NCBI GenBank assembly: GCA_043585095.1
Contig: CP121321.1
Span: 3,224,001-3,288,000, forward strand
DNA from: JANQIO01 sp043585095
GTDB lineage: Bacteria; Pseudomonadota; Gammaproteobacteria; Pseudomonadales; Halieaceae
Direction of reading: 5' to 3'
Length of the DNA stretch: 64,000 nt
In this document: in pieces, positions 52,385-60,587 of the stretch
How the letters are laid out: every line of letters starts with the position of its first letter
How positions within the stretch are numbered: the stretch's first letter is position 1
Made by a program: the position numbers and the translations under genes
Notes under the pieces: model-generated
Databases searched by the model: none
What the model was told of the DNA's origin: nothing
Seen by the model: only the letters and a program-made list of their open reading frames with translations

Positions 52385-53926
52385 GTGACCTCGACCGATA
52401 AAGACGCCAATCAAGAGCTCGAAGAGAGCAGCATATGTGATGATAACGAACCGGCTGTGGCAGGCGCTGACCCTGGAACAGAGAAAGCTCTAACCCCTTT
52501 TCTGGCGCTCGCCCCAGTGGCTTTGTTGGTCACCCTGCTGGCCCTATCGGTGTATTTGTTTGGCGCGGACTCGTCCTATGGTGCCAACCAAATCGCCCTG
52601 TTGTTCAGTGCGGGTGCGGTGGCACTGGTGGGGACACGCTTAGGCCTTGAATGGCGTGACATCGAGCAGGGTATTGTCGAGAGTATCTCGCTGTGCCTGG
52701 TCGCGATGCTGATCTTGCTCTCGGTCGGAATGCTTATCGGTATATTCATTTTGTGCGGCACCATACCCGCACTGGTCTACTACGGCGTGCAGGTGCTATC
52801 TCCGGACATATTTTACGCTGCCAGCGCACTAATTTGCGCGCTGCTTGCGGTGAGCATTGGCTCGTCCTGGACGGTGGCGGGCACTATGGGCATCGGGCTC
52901 ATGGCGATTGCGGCAAGCTTCGGTCTATCACCTGCGATTACCGCCGGGGCTATCGTGTCGGGAGCCTACTTCGGCGACAAGCTCTCACCTTTATCAGATA
53001 CCACTAATCTAGCCGCGGCCACCTCGGGCGTGGATCTGTTTCAACACATCCGCCATATGCTCTGGACAACGGTGCCCAGCTTCGCCATCGCAATGCTGCT
53101 ATTCGCTTTGATGAGCAGGGGCGAAGCCGCCGCCCCAGAGGAGATTGCCCAGCTTCGAGAGCAGCTGGAGGACAGCTTTAACCTGGGGCCACATTTACTG
53201 CTGCCGCTGGTGATCATGCTCTTGCTGGTCTGGCGCAGGGTTGCCGCCTTGCCAGCGATACTGGGTACCGTAGCGATAGGCATTCTTTTCGCGCTGGCGT
53301 TTCAGCAGGATGCGGCTATCCGCTTGGCTGGCGGCGAAACAGGGACAGGTCTGGGCTTAGTTCGTGGGGTATGGACCAGTCTGTTTGCGGGCTACTCCGC
53401 CAACAGCGGCAATCCGGTGATGGACCAATTACTATCAAAGGGTGGCATGACCAGCATGCTCAATACCATCTCGCTAATCCTGTGTGCGATGGCCTTTGGT
53501 GGCGCTTTGCAACGCGTGGGCATCCTGCGCTTTTTGGTTAAAGCGGCTCTCAGTCGCGTACACAGTAATGGCGGTCTTGTGACGGCAACGGTGGGTACCT
53601 GTATCGCCACGAACATCGCGGCGGCCGATCAATTTATGGCGATCACGCTGCCTGGCAGCATGTACCGCCAGGAATTTGAACGGCGCGGCCTATCGCGCCT
53701 CAATTTGTCGCGCACGCTAGAGGACTCGGCTACTCTGACTTCTGCGCTTATTCCCTGGAATACCTGTGGCGCCTACATGTCAGCAACCCTTGGGGTCGCC
53801 ACCTTTAACTATGCGCCCTTCGCTTTCTTTAATCTGCTATGTCCAGCGATTGCGATTGTTTACGGGTACTGGAAAATTGCTCAGAAGCCGCTGGAGCGGG
53901 GCGAGCTTTCCGGCGCCGCACCCTGA
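52385..53926 (+). CDS. nhaC: Na+/H+ antiporter, NhaC family
   Basis: The 513-residue inner-membrane protein has an acidic N-terminal tail (about 40 residues) and about eleven helices. Motifs fit NhaC: GTIPALVYYGVQVLSP, SSWTVAGTMGIGLMAIA, SGAYFGDKLSPLSDTTNLAA, and LIPWNTCGAYMSATLGV. It would expel sodium in exchange for protons, which suits a marine organism. The start is a GTG at 52385, the first in-frame start, without a clear ribosome binding site. The stop lies 5 bases before the convergent epmA stop. Confidence 0.9.
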   Translation: MTSTDKDANQELEESSICDDNEPAVAGADPGTEKALTPFLALAPVALLVTLLALSVYLFGADSSYGANQIALLFSAGAVALVGTRLGLEWRDIEQGIVESISLCLVAMLILLSVGMLIGIFILCGTIPALVYYGVQVLSPDIFYAASALICALLAVSIGSSWTVAGTMGIGLMAIAASFGLSPAITAGAIVSGAYFGDKLSPLSDTTNLAAATSGVDLFQHIRHMLWTTVPSFAIAMLLFALMSRGEAAAPEEIAQLREQLEDSFNLGPHLLLPLVIMLLLVWRRVAALPAILGTVAIGILFALAFQQDAAIRLAGGETGTGLGLVRGVWTSLFAGYSANSGNPVMDQLLSKGGMTSMLNTISLILCAMAFGGALQRVGILRFLVKAALSRVHSNGGLVTATVGTCIATNIAAADQFMAITLPGSMYRQEFERRGLSRLNLSRTLEDSATLTSALIPWNTCGAYMSATLGVATFNYAPFAFFNLLCPAIAIVYGYWKIAQKPLERGELSGAAP

Positions 53927-53931
53927 AACGT

Positions 53932-54900
53932 TTAGCAACGAGACCAATCAAAGCTCAGCACATCGGCTAGATTTCTCGCACCTAGCTTAAGCATCAGTAG
54001 CCGATCCAGTCCCAGCGCCACGCCTGAACAATCCGGGAGCCCCGCAGCCAGAGCCGCCAATAAACGTTCGTCTACAGGGCGCGCTTTATCCCCTCGGGCT
54101 TCAAGAATGGCATTGTCGCGCTGGAATCGCTGGCGCTGCTCACTTGCCTCAGACAACTCCTGATAGCCGTTAGCCAATTCGACGTCGTTTACATAGAGTT
54201 CAAAGCGCAGTCCGCAGGCAATCTCCGTTTCCGCATTAGGCCTACCCGTTTTCTCAGCCTCTGTATCGAGCACTGATACGACCCGAGCCAGCGCGGCCTG
54301 ACTGGCAGGATAGCTGTGCACCAGAGTAATACCCCGCAAGGAGGGCTCGATCACATGACTCATGAGTAAATCCAGCCAGGTATCCCGCGGCTCCTGCTCG
54401 GCTGAGTATTCGACGTGCTCGCGGGCGCAGCGTGCCAGCGCCGCGTCGCTGGCAGTAAACGGATCAATGTCCAAATGATCGATAAACAGTTGCCGGTAGC
54501 CGATTGTCTTGACTGATTGCTGCCCCAGAACCAGCTCTACCAGCTCCGTCGTTTCGGCCATTATCGCGGTTAGATCAAACCCCGGGCGGTACCACTCCAG
54601 CAGGGTGAATTCCGGATTGTGACGAGAACCGGCCTCAGCGGCGCGAAACGCTTTGCAGACCTGATAGATCGGGCCGCTGCCGGCCGCGAGCAACCGCTTC
54701 ATAAGATATTCAGGTGACGTTTGCAGCCAACGCATGCCGCTGGTAATGGGGGTGAGCGATGGATCGGTAACCGTACCCGAGCACAGTAAGGGCGTTTCAA
54801 CCTCCAGGACGTCTCGGGACGCAAAAAACTCGCGCAGGATTGCCAGTAACTGCGCCCGAGTGCGCAGCGCATCGAGTCCAGCCGATGGCTGCCAGCTCAA
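53932..54900 (-). CDS. epmA: Elongation factor P--(R)-beta-lysine ligase
   Basis: EpmA (PoxA/GenX) attaches (R)-beta-lysine to a lysine of EF-P. The 322 residues correspond to the catalytic core of class II lysyl-tRNA synthetase without the anticodon domain: ASRDVLEVETPLLCSG, QTSPEYLMKRLLAAGSGPIYQVCKAFR, HNPEFTLLEWYRPG and GVALGLDRLLMLKLG. It is co-directional with efp (53 bases), and its substrate carries the target lysine. The beta-lysine-forming mutase gene epmB is not in the window. Confidence 0.96.
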   Translation of the reverse strand: MSWQPSAGLDALRTRAQLLAILREFFASRDVLEVETPLLCSGTVTDPSLTPITSGMRWLQTSPEYLMKRLLAAGSGPIYQVCKAFRAAEAGSRHNPEFTLLEWYRPGFDLTAIMAETTELVELVLGQQSVKTIGYRQLFIDHLDIDPFTASDAALARCAREHVEYSAEQEPRDTWLDLLMSHVIEPSLRGITLVHSYPASQAALARVVSVLDTEAEKTGRPNAETEIACGLRFELYVNDVELANGYQELSEASEQRQRFQRDNAILEARGDKARPVDERLLAALAAGLPDCSGVALGLDRLLMLKLGARNLADVLSFDWSRC

Positions 54901-54953
54901 CGCTTCATTCTGTTATAACGGTCATAAAAATCGGCTCAATCAAGCCAAAGCAG

Positions 54954-55523
54954 TTAAGACTTCCCGCGGCCGACGTATTCGCCACTGCGGGTATCGATCC
55001 GCACGATTTCGCCTTGGCTTAGGAACAGCGGCACCTTCACAACAGCTCCTGTGCTCAAAGTTGCGGGCTTGTTGCCGCCAGAGGCGGTATCACCCTTAAG
55101 TCCGGGATCTGTCTCAGTGATTTCCAGCTCGACAAAATTGGCTGCGGTAACAGCAAGCGGCGAGTCGTTATACAGGGTGACTTCACAGCGATCCTGCTCT
55201 TTCAGCCAGTTGGCCGCCTCGCCCACCGCATCCTTATCGGCCTGATATTGCTCGTAGGTATCAGGCTCCATGAAGTGCCAAAACTCTCCATCGTTGTAGA
55301 GATACTCCATGGTGCGATCCATAACATCCGCACCTTCAAGGCTTTCTCCAGACTTGAAAGTGCGCTCCCATACTCGGCCCGATTTGAGATTACGCAACTT
55401 GACGCGGTTAAAGGCCTGGCCTTTACCGGGCTTAACGAACTCATTTTCGATGATGCTGCAGGGATCGCCATCCAGCATGACTTTGAGCCCGGAGCGAAAT
55501 TCGTTTGTAGAGAAGCTGGCCAT
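54954..55523 (-). CDS. efp: Translation elongation factor P
   Basis: EF-P rescues ribosomes stalled on polyproline. The 189-residue protein has the three-domain build, with the modified-lysine loop VKPGKGQAF placing the target at Lys34, as required for EpmA-type beta-lysylation, and ends with IVRIDTRSGEYVGRGKS. AGAGGA lies rather far (12 bases) from the ATG. It is followed by epmA in the same direction. Confidence 0.97.
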   Translation of the reverse strand: MASFSTNEFRSGLKVMLDGDPCSIIENEFVKPGKGQAFNRVKLRNLKSGRVWERTFKSGESLEGADVMDRTMEYLYNDGEFWHFMEPDTYEQYQADKDAVGEAANWLKEQDRCEVTLYNDSPLAVTAANFVELEITETDPGLKGDTASGGNKPATLSTGAVVKVPLFLSQGEIVRIDTRSGEYVGRGKS

Positions 55524-55966
55524 GGACGTGAATTATCCTCTTTAATATTGCGGCACTAAATCGGCGGCTATCATAGCGCGAAGCAGCAGGGGATGGCAGC
55601 CTGCTAGCCGCAATCTAACCCGCTCCGGGATATCCCGGGATTGCGTAGCGCATTGGCAGGCTATCCGTTGAGAAAGCCGGCCGCTTAACTCGCGGTGTTG
55701 ATAATCGGATTGCGCATCGCGGATACTGCGAGAATAGGTTGTGCCGAGCTCTGGGGCGGTCGAGAGTACGCCTCCAGACTGTGATTTGCTTCGCTGTTCC
55801 GTGAAATAATAATTTTTACCTAAAACAATTACTTAGGTAGTATACGTGGCGTGGAATATTGTTCTCCGTCCGTGCACAGCACTGTCCGGCCTCAAAACCT
55901 GTTTCACAAACAAGAAATAATCTAGTGCCCAAACGTGATTGCGGCCTCTAACAGGGCGAGCACAGG
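55524..55966. other. Gene-free spacer upstream of efp and of the PilZ-like gene
   Basis: This 443-base stretch holds no recognisable gene. It contains the efp promoter at its left end, a perfect 14-base palindrome CCGGGATATCCCGG (55625-55638), and an AT-rich promoter-like region with an inverted repeat at 55815-55843. I could not find a tRNA, a known small RNA or the divergent epmB that often lies here in other gammaproteobacteria. Confidence 0.5.
55815..55843 (+). promoter_or_regulatory. Candidate promoter with operator-like inverted repeat
   Basis: TTTACC (55815-55820), a 17-base spacer and TAGTAT (55838-55843) form a plausible sigma-70 promoter. Between and overlapping them lies the perfect inverted repeat TACCTAA (55817-55823) / TTAGGTA (55833-55839), with a 9-base centre, as expected for a dimeric repressor site. 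It points toward the small ORF and the PilZ-like gene, about 125 and 250 bases downstream. Confidence 0.5.
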
Positions 55967-56095
55967 GTGGCTAGCACAGAGTCCAGCGAACAGAATAAGC
56001 ACAACAACGCGACGAAAAACGCGACGAACAACGCACAAGACAGTGACGGGATGGCGATGCTACACAAGCCGCCCCAAAAGAGACCGACGGGATGA
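55967..56095 (+). CDS. Possible 42-residue leader ORF coupled to the PilZ-like gene
   Basis: A GTG-started frame of 42 codons ends in TGA that overlaps the ATG of the next gene by 4 bases (ATGA), the usual sign of translational coupling. GGCGAG lies 6 bases before the GTG. The product is hydrophilic, Asn/Thr/Ala-rich (HNNATKNATNNAQ, from an imperfect 12-base repeat at 56004-56035) and ends PPQKRPTG. No family is recognised; it could be a chance frame. Confidence 0.4.
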   Translation: MASTESSEQNKHNNATKNATNNAQDSDGMAMLHKPPQKRPTG

Positions 56096-57879
56096 GTACA
56101 AACGAGCCTATCAAACTGCGAATACCCAGACAGGATCTGTCTGAGTTCGTCATGTTTGGCCTCACCCCCGAGCAGGCAACCTCTTGGGCTGAAACCTTGC
56201 CCATGGCAAATCCTGCTCAAGTTGCTCAGCAGCTGCGTGCGGCAATAGGCGATCTTAATCGGGTCGACCTCAAGCCTGATATGCGTTTTGATATTCTCGA
56301 AGCGCTGCGGCCCACGCTCCACTCTGCCTTACAGACGCTGTCAAAATACTATCTGAACCAGCCCATTGTGCTGCCCGAGGAGCCTCGCAAAGCAGCGAAG
56401 CTAACTCAGACGCTGTATGAACAGGTCACCACGGCATACACGATTGTTGCAATTCAGACCATCCAACGGCGACAACAGCTTTCTGGCACTAACCCTGCCA
56501 AACTGGTGTGTATGGCACTGCACCGGGCGATTACGACTGCAAGCATGAAAATGCTGGTGGCCTATCAGCTGTATCAACCCGTAGAGATCAATGCCTGGAT
56601 AGAGCTGCACCAGCTTTTCCTGCTAGCCGAACGGCAAAAACTGTCCAGTCAACTGGTGACAGATGAAATTGCCGGCGATGGCAGCATTACCGACACCTAC
56701 CTGCGCGTCCTGTTGCTGGGAAGCTGCAAGCCAAACCAGCTACGCCAGCGTGACTTATCCGGCGTATTTAAAGGTCTGCGAGAGTGGGTCAAGCACACGG
56801 AACTAAGCGAGACCTCTGACAAAGAAGGGTTATTCCTGGTCGATTTTTCAAGCGACCATCCGCCTATCTACACATCTTTGTACAGTGAGATACCGGGCAC
56901 GAATTGCCGTGTTATCGATACCGACGATTTGGTCAGCCACCTAACCCAGCTGCGTCAGGAAACAGGCGATCAATCCATCGTCTTTGACAAAGACAATGTG
57001 GTATCGCCGAACGTGCTGGAGCATGTCATCACCTCTTGGGGCGTGATGAGCAAACGGAATTTCGCACGTGCGCCCGCGCAGGAGAAGCTTTGGGTCTCAG
57101 TGGGCCTCAGTAACACCCACTTTTATGTCAGCGGCGGTGTGAACTTTGAATCGCTGGTGTCTTCGCAGTACGCACATCTACTCGACAATCGAGGTGATGC
57201 TGAGCTCAAGACGGATGACGCGATTGAGGAGAAAGAACTCTGGGATCGCGTTTTTGAGGGCAAAGGCGATGAACTACCGCTAGAGCAAGTTGAGTTTCAT
57301 ATTCGCGAAGCCGGGCACCCCGCCAATACCGATACAAAAGAGCGGCATCCGGTATTTCCGGTGCGCATGTCTAACGTTAGCCCGGGTGGCTACTGCCTGG
57401 AGTGGTCGGCTGACATCCCCAGTCATATCAAAACTGGCGACGCAATTGCCGTGCGTGAGGCAGATAGTAGCACCTGGAGCATCGCTGTTATTCGCTGGGT
57501 TAGTCAGCTTAAAGATCAAACCACCCTTCTGGGCGTCGAGCTGTTAAGTCCGCGTGCAACGCCGTACGGCGCTCGCGTGCAGCATAAAACTGGTGAAGAT
57601 GGCGACCTCATGCGTGCTTTGCTGCTCCCGGAGATAAAGCTGGTGGGGCAACCCAACACGCTTGTTACGCCCAGAGTGGGCTTCAAGGAACGGCAAAAAG
57701 TCACTCTAATACGGGGCGGGCAAGAATCCTATATACAGCTGTTTAAGAAAGTGTCATCCACAGCTGCCTACAACCAATTTGAGTTCCGCTACATCCAGCA
57801 GCTTGATGATGTTGCCACGCGCGATAACAAGGCCGATGCTATCGACACCCAATACGAATCCTTCTGGAATCATTTATAA
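56092..57879 (+). CDS. Protein with C-terminal PilZ-like domain, N-terminal function unknown
   Basis: The 595-residue cytoplasmic protein has a helical N-terminal half (about 1-215), a middle region around 225-400 with VSVGLSNTHFYVSGGVNFE, and a C-terminal beta-rich part that looks like PilZ: Asn428-Val-Ser-Pro-Gly-Gly433 fits the (D/N)xSxxG c-di-GMP motif, followed by DAIAVREADSSTWSIAVIRWV. The upstream RxxxR motif is not clear, so binding of c-di-GMP is uncertain. No membrane segments. With pil genes in the same chromosome segment, a role in surface behaviour is possible but unproven. Confidence 0.7.
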   Translation: MSTNEPIKLRIPRQDLSEFVMFGLTPEQATSWAETLPMANPAQVAQQLRAAIGDLNRVDLKPDMRFDILEALRPTLHSALQTLSKYYLNQPIVLPEEPRKAAKLTQTLYEQVTTAYTIVAIQTIQRRQQLSGTNPAKLVCMALHRAITTASMKMLVAYQLYQPVEINAWIELHQLFLLAERQKLSSQLVTDEIAGDGSITDTYLRVLLLGSCKPNQLRQRDLSGVFKGLREWVKHTELSETSDKEGLFLVDFSSDHPPIYTSLYSEIPGTNCRVIDTDDLVSHLTQLRQETGDQSIVFDKDNVVSPNVLEHVITSWGVMSKRNFARAPAQEKLWVSVGLSNTHFYVSGGVNFESLVSSQYAHLLDNRGDAELKTDDAIEEKELWDRVFEGKGDELPLEQVEFHIREAGHPANTDTKERHPVFPVRMSNVSPGGYCLEWSADIPSHIKTGDAIAVREADSSTWSIAVIRWVSQLKDQTTLLGVELLSPRATPYGARVQHKTGEDGDLMRALLLPEIKLVGQPNTLVTPRVGFKERQKVTLIRGGQESYIQLFKKVSSTAAYNQFEFRYIQQLDDVATRDNKADAIDTQYESFWNHL

Positions 57880-57941
57880 GCCTGGCTCGCTTTGTTAGTA
57901 CTGTCTTCGACAGCTCTACCGCCTACTAAGCCCTCAGCTAA

Positions 57942-57989
57942 ACCTTCAACTACACCTTCAACTACACCTCCAACTACACCCCCAACTAC
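57942..57989. repeat. 12-base tandem repeat, four copies
   Basis: The unit ACCTTCAACTAC occurs at 57942-57953 and 57954-57965 exactly, then as ACCTCCAACTAC and ACCCCCAACTAC to 57989; a degenerate copy precedes and a partial one follows. It lies in the 163-base spacer between the PilZ-like gene and the convergent serB, where no reading frame with a start codon uses it. Confidence 0.9.
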
Positions 57990-58042
57990 ACCTTAATTCA
58001 ACGACGCCTCCTACAATCCCGGGCGCCGCAGCTATGCCTGTT

Positions 58043-59275
58043 TTAGCCGGTAGGGTGTGACTGTTGGTAGCGGTCGCTAATCCCCAGCAAATACAGAATA
58101 CCGTCGAGACCAAGTGTAGAAATCGATTGCTTGGCGCTGGCGGCCACCAGTGGCTTGGCCCTGAAGGCAATGCCCAGACCCGCAATACTGAGCATAGGCA
58201 AATCATTCGCTCCATCTCCTACACTGATCACCTGTTGCAAATCGATGCCTTCGCGGGCCGCAATTTCTCTTAGCAATTGGGCTTTTCGCTCGCCGTCGAC
58301 GATGTCACCAACCACCCTGCCGCTGACCTTGCCGTCGACGATGTCCAGGGTGTTGGCATAGACGTAATCAATACCCAGCTTTTTCTGTAAAAACTCTCCA
58401 AAATACGTAAAGCCACCCGATAGAATCGCCGTCTTATAGCCCAGCGATTTCAGAGTGCCGACCAACTTCTCAGCGCCTTCGGTAAGCGGCAGCGAGTGGG
58501 CGACATCTTCCAGTACGTTTGCGTCCAGTCCCGCCAGCAGGGCAAGTCGAGCCCGGAAGCTGTCCGCGAAGTCGAGCTCGCCACGCATAGCCTGCTCGGT
58601 AATCGCCGCCACCTGATCGCCAACACCCGCACGATGTGCGAGTTCATCGATGACTTCCGCCTCGATCAGCGTTGAGTCCATGTCGAAGGCAACCAGACGT
58701 CGATTGCGTCGGTACATATTATCTTCCTGGAAAGCGATATCGACATCCAGCTCAGACGCCAACTCCAGCAACTCGCTCCGAAAGGCGGGGGCATCCTGCA
58801 AACCGCCGCGCACGGAGAACTCTACGCAGGCACGGCTAAGCGGCGGTAAATCACCTAGCGGCACTCGACCTGACAGCCGCTGAATGCTGTCGATATTGAG
58901 GCCATGGCGCGAGACAACACCACTGACGCGCGCTAGTTGCCTGGCCGTAATTTTACGCGCCAACAGGCTTACGATATAGCGCGCACGGCCCTGCGCGCCT
59001 ACCCACAGTTCGTAACTAGCGTCCGAAATCGGCGTAAAGCGGACCTGAAGGCCGAGTTCTTGTCCGCGCAATAGCAGTTCTTCGAGGACTGGCGTATCGT
59101 TCGACGACGAAGGCAGCTCTACCAGCAGTCCCAGGGACAAGGTGTCGTGGATAACCGCTTGACCGATATCGAGGATATCCAAGTCAAAGCCCGCGAGGAT
59201 ATCGGTTACCGACGACGTCACACCGGGCTTGTCTCCGCCCGAAATGTTAATCAACAATATCTCTTTCACATGCAC
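58043..59275 (-). CDS. serB: Phosphoserine phosphatase with ACT domain
   Basis: SerB removes phosphate from phosphoserine in the last step of serine synthesis. The 410-residue protein has an N-terminal ACT region (about 1-170: LLINISGGDKPGVTSSVTDILA) and a HAD phosphatase domain with FDMDSTLIEAEVIDELA (Asp198, Asp200), AILSGGFTYFGEFLQKKLG and SVGDGANDLPML. The long ACT-containing form is usual in Pseudomonas-like bacteria. It is divergent from the cyclase-like membrane protein. Confidence 0.96.
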   Translation of the reverse strand: MHVKEILLINISGGDKPGVTSSVTDILAGFDLDILDIGQAVIHDTLSLGLLVELPSSSNDTPVLEELLLRGQELGLQVRFTPISDASYELWVGAQGRARYIVSLLARKITARQLARVSGVVSRHGLNIDSIQRLSGRVPLGDLPPLSRACVEFSVRGGLQDAPAFRSELLELASELDVDIAFQEDNMYRRNRRLVAFDMDSTLIEAEVIDELAHRAGVGDQVAAITEQAMRGELDFADSFRARLALLAGLDANVLEDVAHSLPLTEGAEKLVGTLKSLGYKTAILSGGFTYFGEFLQKKLGIDYVYANTLDIVDGKVSGRVVGDIVDGERKAQLLREIAAREGIDLQQVISVGDGANDLPMLSIAGLGIAFRAKPLVAASAKQSISTLGLDGILYLLGISDRYQQSHPTG

Positions 59276-59366
59276 CGCCTCTGAACCGGGGGGTATTCTA
59301 ACCGCTGGGGACAGGCGGCTGCATTAACTCAAGAGCAAGTCGGAAAGCGATTCAAAAGGACAGCAC

Positions 59367-60554
59367 ATGCAGAGAATCTCACAGCGACTAGCTCTGCTAT
59401 GCGGGGGCTTATGTTTTCTCTTCTCGATACTACTGGTTCTCACAGGTAGCCTTTCCAGCCGATATCAGTTGGAACAGCAGTTCAATAGCCATCATGAGCA
59501 TCTGGCTGAAGACCTTGCTACGCACGTTGCACCTTTTGTCGCTAGCGTCGACCTGATTGGGTTGGAGACAACCTTGCAGGACCTGCGCGCCCAGCACGCG
59601 CTGGAGAGCATTCGCGTTACCGATCTAGATGGCCGACCACTAGCTCAGACAGGTAAAAGCGCTAACGCAGCGAGTTATCGCTTTGAAGCGCCGGTTACCA
59701 TTGATCGCGATCTTGCCGCGCAGCTTTTTCTTAGCGTTGCTCCCGGCAAGGCACTGGAGGAACAGCAAGGCATGTCTCTGGGCCTGCTTGCACTGGCAAT
59801 CCTTGGCAGCCTGTTCGCCGCGGCGCTGGCGCGACAGTGGGGAATACGGCTTGAGAAACGACTGCAAACGCTACGCGGACACATCGGCGGCGGCAGCGAT
59901 GAAGTCGACGTGATCGACGCACTGGAGGCTGATATCGCCTCTTTGCCCCTCGAACTGATCATGCCTCCTGACGCCAGCACCAGCGCTGCTGGCGATTATC
60001 AGGAAGCCGGGCTGCTGCTGGTGCAATTGACGAGCCTGTCACGCTATGTGGAAACGTTGGATGAAAACGCCCTTCTTGACTATACCGACAGGCTTCGCAC
60101 ATTGGTGGACAGCGTGGCCAAACTATACGGGGGGGTTACCACGGTGGTAAGGGAATTTTGCCTGTTGGTGCAGTTTTCCGGGGAGCACAGCGCAGGCAGT
60201 GCCGCCTACAGAGCCGTCGCCAGTGCCTGGCTATTACGCCAGCTTGCCGAGGACTTGAGCGACAAGCGGCGCCTTCGGTATTCGTTGCGGCTGGCATGCG
60301 GTGTCGGTGAAGCAGGCGCTGAAGGCAGTCCGGATATATATCCCGCCCTCTATAACCAACCCATCATCGATGAGTTGGTGTCGCACTGCTCCGAGGAAGG
60401 TCTGCATACCAGTAAGGCGCTTGCCGCAGATATGGATGTGCAGAACCGCTGCACACTGGCGACAGATGGCGGGACCAACGTGCTATGCGGGTTCAGCGAA
60501 CCCCAGGCGGACCTGCTGGAACGTCAAAGGCGATTGCTGCTACCCGAACTGTAA
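59367..60554 (+). CDS. Membrane protein with degenerate class III nucleotide-cyclase-like domain
   Basis: The 395-residue protein has an N-terminal membrane helix (about 8-30), a periplasmic domain (about 31-133), a second helix (about 137-155) and a cytoplasmic region. Residues ~210-300 follow the pattern of a class III cyclase domain (LLLVQLTSLSRYVETLDENALLDYTDRL..YGGVTTVVREFCLLVQFSG) but the first metal-binding Asp is replaced (LVQL instead of the usual ADI) and the GDG turn reads EFC. It is therefore probably a non-catalytic sensor or signalling protein. AAGGA lies 6 bases before the ATG. Proteins of this kind lie near serB and parC in Pseudomonas too, as far as I recall. Confidence 0.7.
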   Translation: MQRISQRLALLCGGLCFLFSILLVLTGSLSSRYQLEQQFNSHHEHLAEDLATHVAPFVASVDLIGLETTLQDLRAQHALESIRVTDLDGRPLAQTGKSANAASYRFEAPVTIDRDLAAQLFLSVAPGKALEEQQGMSLGLLALAILGSLFAAALARQWGIRLEKRLQTLRGHIGGGSDEVDVIDALEADIASLPLELIMPPDASTSAAGDYQEAGLLLVQLTSLSRYVETLDENALLDYTDRLRTLVDSVAKLYGGVTTVVREFCLLVQFSGEHSAGSAAYRAVASAWLLRQLAEDLSDKRRLRYSLRLACGVGEAGAEGSPDIYPALYNQPIIDELVSHCSEEGLHTSKALAADMDVQNRCTLATDGGTNVLCGFSEPQADLLERQRRLLLPEL

Positions 60555-60587
60555 GCTGCCAGAGGGTAACGCTTTTTGGTCGCCGAT

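Noticed and set aside
57942..57989. Could the 12-base repeats be a CRISPR array?
   Set aside because: The unit is far too short, there are no spacers and no cas genes in the window.
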